A DNA stretch of 28,415 bases from an uncultured Oscillospiraceae bacterium. GTDB lineage: Bacteria > Bacillota > Clostridia > Oscillospirales > Acutalibacteraceae. The first letter of the stretch is position 1; each line of letters begins with the position of its first letter. The notes under the pieces were generated by a model. The model did no database searches and was not told the DNA's origin. It saw nothing but the letters and a program-made list of their open reading frames with translations. Shown in pieces: positions 24,544 through 28,415 of this stretch. The DNA is taken from positions 1-28,415 of the forward strand of contig URGH01000031.1 in assembly GCA_900547305.1 (NCBI GenBank), in the 5' to 3' direction. Both the position numbers and the translations under genes were made by a program.

Positions 24544-25443
24544 ATGCGAAAAAATCATGGCTATGAAAGCAAAAAGAGCCTTTACGGTTTTATGTTTATT
24601 CTCCCGTGGATAATAGGCTTTTCGCTTTTCTTCCTTATGCCGTTTGTTCAGTCGGTCGTATTCTCCTTTTCCGAGGTATCTATTACCCAAAACGGCTTTA
24701 AAACCGAATTTACGGGTATTGAGAATTACCGTTTCATATTTTTTGAGTCCGCTAAATATGTGGATAATCTTGTATCAAGCTTTACGGGGTTTATTTATAA
24801 GGTTCCCATAATTTTTGTTCTTTCATTTATAATCGCGGTTGTATTGAACGGCGATTTCCGCGGCAGGGCATTTTTCCGTTCCCTGTTCTTTATTCCGGTA
24901 ATTGTTTCAACGGGTGTTGTTATGAAGTATATCGGGGCGGATTCAATGATGGAAAGTATGCGCTCGGCAGGCGGCTCGGGCAGCGCGTATGCCGGCGGAC
25001 TGATTGATTTCACAAAGGTGTTTGCGGGGCTGGGTCTTCCGACCTCCGTAACCGAAATTATTACAAAATATCTGAATGATATTTTCAATCTTGTTTGGAA
25101 TTGCGGAATACCGATTGTGCTGTTTATTTCAGGGCTGCAATCCATACCGGCGCAGTTGTATGAGGTTTCAAGAGTCGAGGGCGCAACTAAATGGGAGGAG
25201 CTTTGGTACATAACCGTGCCTATGCTCAGGCACTCAATGATTTTGGTTGCCGTATTTACAACGATCGATTTTTGCGCCTCATCCGAAAATAAGGCGATGA
25301 AACAGGCGTTTACCCTGCTTTTGGAGCAGCAGAACTACAACGAAAGCTCGGCTATGATGTGGGCGTTCTTTATGCTTATAGGCATTGTTTTCGCACTGAT
25401 TTTGTTTTTGGTTCAGCACTTTATATTCAGGCGCTGGGAATAG
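24544..25443 (+). CDS. Carbohydrate ABC importer permease, MalF/UgpA type (pair 2)
   Basis: 299 residues, strong AAAGGAGGG 7 bases upstream. Six helices begin with FMFILPWIIGFSLFFLMPF, a phrase frequent in this class. The EAA loop YEVSRVEGATKWEELWYITV starts at residue 206. A glycine-rich extracytoplasmic loop (SAGGSGSAYAGG) near 140-150 is longer than usual. It shares only family-level similarity with the pair 1 protein, so the operon encodes two distinct importers and not a recent duplication. Confidence 0.92.
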   Translation: MRKNHGYESKKSLYGFMFILPWIIGFSLFFLMPFVQSVVFSFSEVSITQNGFKTEFTGIENYRFIFFESAKYVDNLVSSFTGFIYKVPIIFVLSFIIAVVLNGDFRGRAFFRSLFFIPVIVSTGVVMKYIGADSMMESMRSAGGSGSAYAGGLIDFTKVFAGLGLPTSVTEIITKYLNDIFNLVWNCGIPIVLFISGLQSIPAQLYEVSRVEGATKWEELWYITVPMLRHSMILVAVFTTIDFCASSENKAMKQAFTLLLEQQNYNESSAMMWAFFMLIGIVFALILFLVQHFIFRRWE

Positions 25444-25453
25444 GAGGAGAAAA

Positions 25454-26404
25454 ATGAATAGGTTTAAGTTTCCCGATTTTCATAATCCTATATATAAAAA
25501 GAAATCGAAAAACGCTTTTAGTCTTATATTGAAATATTTCTTCCTTATAGCAATCGGCTATATAGTGCTGTTTCAAATATTTTATATGATAAGCTACGCT
25601 TTCAGACCCGAATCGGAAATGACCGACCCGAGCGTTGTATGGGTTCCTAAAGAATTTACGCTTTTGAATTTCAAAAACGCGATTAAAGCACTTGATTATC
25701 GAAGCTCTTTGTTTACGACATTAACGGTGCTTATTGTAAGCGCCTTTGCAGAGGTTGCAAGCTGTGCGGTTGTGGCTTACGGGTTTGCCCGCTTTAAGTT
25801 TCCTTTTAAAAACTTCTTTTTCTTTCTTGTTATTTTAACAATTGCGGTGCCCTCTCAAATGCTGGCAATTCCTATGTATCTGAATTACGCCTATTTTGAT
25901 GTGTTCGGTCTTCTAAAGCTTATAGGAAAAGCCGCGGGGCACGAGCTGCGCCCGAATTTACTGGGCACGGGCTTTGTGTTCTGGCTGCCGTCGCTTTTTG
26001 CGTCGGGTTTGCGCTCGGGTTTGTTTATATTCATTTACCGGCAGTTTTATGTGGGACTGCCGAAAGAGCTTGAAGAAGCGTCAGCAATAGACGGCGCGGG
26101 TCCCGTAAAAACATTCACAAGCATAATTGTGCCGTCAAGCGGGGTTGCTATACTTACGGTTGCGATTTTCTCAATTGTATGGCATTGGAATGAGTGCGAT
26201 TTATCATCCCTTTATTACAATGATCACTATCCGCTTTCGGTAATGCTTTCGTTTATGTCCTCAAAACTTGAGGGCGTTGCGAACGACAGCAGGGGAATAC
26301 GTATGGCGGCGTGCCTTGTGTTTGTGCTGCCGGTGCTGATTATGTATGCGCTGCTGCAGAAAAAATTCATTCAAAGTATTGATAGGGTGGGTATTGTAGG
26401 CTGA
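25454..26404 (+). CDS. Carbohydrate ABC importer permease, MalG/UgpE type (pair 2)
   Basis: 316 residues, AGGAGGA 5-6 bases upstream of the ATG. Six helices are predicted. The EAA loop LEEASAIDGAGPVKTFTSII begins near residue 206, and the C-terminus FIQSIDRVGIVG is class-typical. Residues about 150-180 form an extended segment between helices (GKAAGHELRPNLLGTG) not present in the pair 1 permease. Partner of the preceding gene product; a binding protein for this pair is not certain, but the truncated lipoprotein at the right edge is a candidate. Confidence 0.92.
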   Translation: MNRFKFPDFHNPIYKKKSKNAFSLILKYFFLIAIGYIVLFQIFYMISYAFRPESEMTDPSVVWVPKEFTLLNFKNAIKALDYRSSLFTTLTVLIVSAFAEVASCAVVAYGFARFKFPFKNFFFFLVILTIAVPSQMLAIPMYLNYAYFDVFGLLKLIGKAAGHELRPNLLGTGFVFWLPSLFASGLRSGLFIFIYRQFYVGLPKELEEASAIDGAGPVKTFTSIIVPSSGVAILTVAIFSIVWHWNECDLSSLYYNDHYPLSVMLSFMSSKLEGVANDSRGIRMAACLVFVLPVLIMYALLQKKFIQSIDRVGIVG

Positions 26405-26406
26405 TT

Positions 26407-28110
26407 ATGAATGAAAAATTTAAGGTAAAAATAATAAGCTCCTTAGAAAAATGCTTTTTGGATGAGAGTATTTCACAGAAATCCGAATTGAAATCTATTT
26501 CAATGTTTCAAAACGAAAAGCTTTCGTTCCAGATAGCATATACCTGCGAAGATTACGGGCTGTATCCCTTTTTCTTTAAGGTGGATATTGAGGGGGAGCT
26601 TTCGGGACATATACGCCTGCGAAGGGTCAAAAATTTATCCTCGACATTTCCGGCGGTGCCGATTTCAATGGACGACGATTATTTGAGGATAAAGCCGGGG
26701 CTTTACCCGGATGTTATAGTGCCCGTTACATACAATTCACGCATTATGGCAGCCCCCGGAAATCTTGAGGCGCTTTGGGTCGATATATCGTGCGAGGGAG
26801 TAAAGTCGGGCGTTTACCCGACAAGGTTCGGCTTTTACGATGAAAACGGCGAACCCCTGGCGGAAGCAGAAATAAATATAACGCTGTTTGCGGATTTACT
26901 TCCCACACTTGATATATACCACACCGAGTGGTTCTACGCCGATTGCCTTGCGGAATATTACGGCGTTCCCGTTTTCAGCGACAGGCACTTTGAAATAATT
27001 GAAAATTATATAAAATGTGCTGTGGAAAACGAAATAAACACAATAATGATGCCGGTGTTTACGCCGCCGCTCGATACATATATCGGCGGGGAGCGCCTTA
27101 CAACACAGCTTGTGAAAATAAATATTACCGACGGTAAGTATTGTTTTGATTTTTCAAACCTGCGGCGCTGGATAGATATTTGCAAGCGAAACGGCGTTAA
27201 ATATTACGAAATGCCGCACTTTTACACCCAGTGGGGCGCTAAGGCAGCACCGAAATTTGTAGCCGAGGCAAACGGCAGGGAACAGATAATATTCGGGTGG
27301 AACACCCCGGCGCTGAGCGATGAATACCAAGAGTTTTTAAAGGTATTTATAACCGCATTAACAAATGAGCTTAAAAATAACGGTATTTTTAGGCAATGTA
27401 TATTCCATGTTTCGGATGAGCCGAACGGCGGAGATTACGAAAGCTACTCCAAGGCAAAGATGAAAATTAAGGAGTATTTGGGCGACGCCGTAATTGTGGA
27501 CGCAATGTCGCATTATGAATTATATACCTCGGGCGCGGTTGAATGTCCCGCCGTAAGCGTTTCGTTAATCAAGCAGTTTATTGACTGCGGCGTTAAGAAT
27601 ATGTGGGCTTATTATTGCGGCGGCGATAACAAAAAGGTGAGCAACCGCTTCTTTTCAACCCCCGCTTACCGCAACCGCATTTTGGGTATACAGCTTTATA
27701 AATACGATATTAAGGGCTTTCTGCACTGGGGTTATAACTACTGGCATAACCGTTATTCATACGATTGCGTAAACCCGTTTTTGGAAACCGCGGGCGAATA
27801 CTTTGCCCCCTCGGGCGACGCGTTTTTGGTTTATCCCGCGCCCGACGGCACGCCCTATGAATCAACAAGGCTGAAGGTTTTGCGAGACGCGTTTCAGGAT
27901 TTCCGCGCAATGCGGCTATGCGAACGGAAATGCGGCAGAAAGGCGGTTCTGAATTTGATTGACGAGGTTTTCGGTGATATAACCTTTACCGATTACCCAA
28001 AGCAATCAAATCTACTGGAGACGTTCAGGGAACGGCTGAATTATATGGCTGCGGAAACGCGGGAAAAAATTCAATTTGTTGATATGCCTGTAGCAAGGCT
28101 TTCAAAATAA
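26407..28110 (+). CDS. DUF4091 / GH123-like glycoside hydrolase, cytoplasmic
   Basis: 567 residues. There is no signal peptide (it opens MNEKFKVKIISS), so it should act inside the cell on imported sugar. An N-terminal beta-sandwich (about 5-165) leads to a TIM-barrel-like region (about 170-450) and the C-terminal DUF4091 signature, seen as FLVYPAPDGTPYESTRLKVLRDAFQDFRAM split over 475-510. The likely catalytic pair is D337-E338 in FHVSDEP; GH123 beta-N-acetylgalactosaminidases use an Asp-Glu pair with substrate-assisted chemistry. Many DUF4091 proteins are not characterised, so N-acetylhexosamine specificity is a guess. The ATG lies 2 bases after the permease stop with a poor ribosome binding site, implying translational coupling. 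Confidence 0.8.
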   Translation: MNEKFKVKIISSLEKCFLDESISQKSELKSISMFQNEKLSFQIAYTCEDYGLYPFFFKVDIEGELSGHIRLRRVKNLSSTFPAVPISMDDDYLRIKPGLYPDVIVPVTYNSRIMAAPGNLEALWVDISCEGVKSGVYPTRFGFYDENGEPLAEAEINITLFADLLPTLDIYHTEWFYADCLAEYYGVPVFSDRHFEIIENYIKCAVENEINTIMMPVFTPPLDTYIGGERLTTQLVKINITDGKYCFDFSNLRRWIDICKRNGVKYYEMPHFYTQWGAKAAPKFVAEANGREQIIFGWNTPALSDEYQEFLKVFITALTNELKNNGIFRQCIFHVSDEPNGGDYESYSKAKMKIKEYLGDAVIVDAMSHYELYTSGAVECPAVSVSLIKQFIDCGVKNMWAYYCGGDNKKVSNRFFSTPAYRNRILGIQLYKYDIKGFLHWGYNYWHNRYSYDCVNPFLETAGEYFAPSGDAFLVYPAPDGTPYESTRLKVLRDAFQDFRAMRLCERKCGRKAVLNLIDEVFGDITFTDYPKQSNLLETFRERLNYMAAETREKIQFVDMPVARLSK

Positions 28111-28127
28111 ACTAAAGGAGAATTTTT

Positions 28128-28415
28128 ATGAAAAGTAATAGTATTGTCAGGTTTTTGGCTTTGCTGCTGGTATTTTGCGTTATGTCATTCAGCTTTGCAG
28201 GCTGTAAAAAAGATTCAAATGACGCTTCTTCAACCGATGTCAACGGCAATCTTTTAATCGGCGACGCCACAGATACGGACGATGACGACGACGAGGACAT
28301 AACCTCCGGCGATTCGGCGGGCGTTGTAAGCGGGAATAAGGATAATACCGGCGGTAAAGGAAGCACCGGCGGCGGAACAACAGGTAAACCGAGTGAGGTA
28401 CACAAGATAGACGAG
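28128..28415 (+). CDS. Lipoprotein, truncated at the right edge (possible sugar-binding protein)
   Basis: The frame is open from ATG 28128 to the window end, 96 codons, with AAAGGAG 7 bases upstream. The signal peptide ends in a clear lipobox FAGC at about residue 26 (SFSFAGCKKDSND). The mature N-terminus is a low-complexity linker: an acidic run (TDTDDDDDEDITSGD) followed by a Gly/Thr/Asn stretch (GGKGSTGGGTTGKPS). The folded domain lies beyond the window. A binding protein for permease pair 2 is the natural guess from position; a surface enzyme is equally possible. Confidence 0.7.
   Translation, partial: MKSNSIVRFLALLLVFCVMSFSFAGCKKDSNDASSTDVNGNLLIGDATDTDDDDDEDITSGDSAGVVSGNKDNTGGKGSTGGGTTGKPSEVHKIDE

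Noticed and set aside
1..28415. CRISPR arrays, tRNA or rRNA genes, insertion sequences, phage genes
   Set aside because: No regular short direct repeats, cloverleaf-like segments, transposase-like products or terminal inverted repeats were seen; almost all of the window is coding.

Overview
The window reads as a stretch of chromosome from an anaerobic Gram-positive bacterium of the Clostridia, most likely a gut or rumen Oscillospiraceae/Ruminococcaceae-type organism. The reasons are strong AGGAGG-like ribosome binding sites, frequent TTG and GTG starts, lipoprotein signal peptides, dockerin and cohesin modules, and multi-module secreted carbohydrate-binding proteins. The assignment is by gene content and style, not by any search. 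Every gene I accept lies on the + strand.

Region 1 (1-7989) is a peptide-use block. It holds the 3' part of a PepD-like M20 dipeptidase, an M24 Xaa-Pro peptidase, and a complete five-gene oligopeptide/dipeptide ABC importer (two permeases, two ATPases, one lipoprotein binding protein). Peptides imported by the transporter could be cut by the two cytoplasmic peptidases. The block ends in two tandem intrinsic terminators.

Region 2 (7893-8207) is a 315-base non-coding gap. It contains the two terminators, a 10-bp inverted repeat, a third terminator-like hairpin, and a good sigma-A-type promoter (TTGAAA, 17 bp, GATAAT) whose -35 box lies inside a small palindrome that could be an operator.

Region 3 (8208 to the right edge) looks like one operon of at least 20 kb. 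Gaps between genes are 2-25 bases and I see no internal terminator. In order it encodes: two paralogous secreted proteins built only of jelly-roll CBM-like modules and ending in dockerins; a small cell-surface protein with a cohesin-like domain, a cadherin-like beta-sandwich and a C-terminal membrane anchor; a large sugar-binding protein fused to N-terminal CBM-like domains; a MalF/MalG-type permease pair; a beta-propeller/TPR/Yip1 membrane protein; a large lipoprotein resembling the DUF5696 family; a second MalF/MalG permease pair; a cytoplasmic DUF4091/GH123-like glycoside hydrolase; and the start of another lipoprotein that runs off the edge.

The most interesting reading is a membrane-tethered glycan-capture and uptake system. 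Dockerin-tagged binding proteins would dock onto a membrane-anchored cohesin beside dedicated ABC importers, instead of carrying enzymes as in a classical cellulosome. No ATPase for the sugar importers is present, so a shared MsmX-type ATPase encoded elsewhere is expected. The substrate cannot be told from the sequence.
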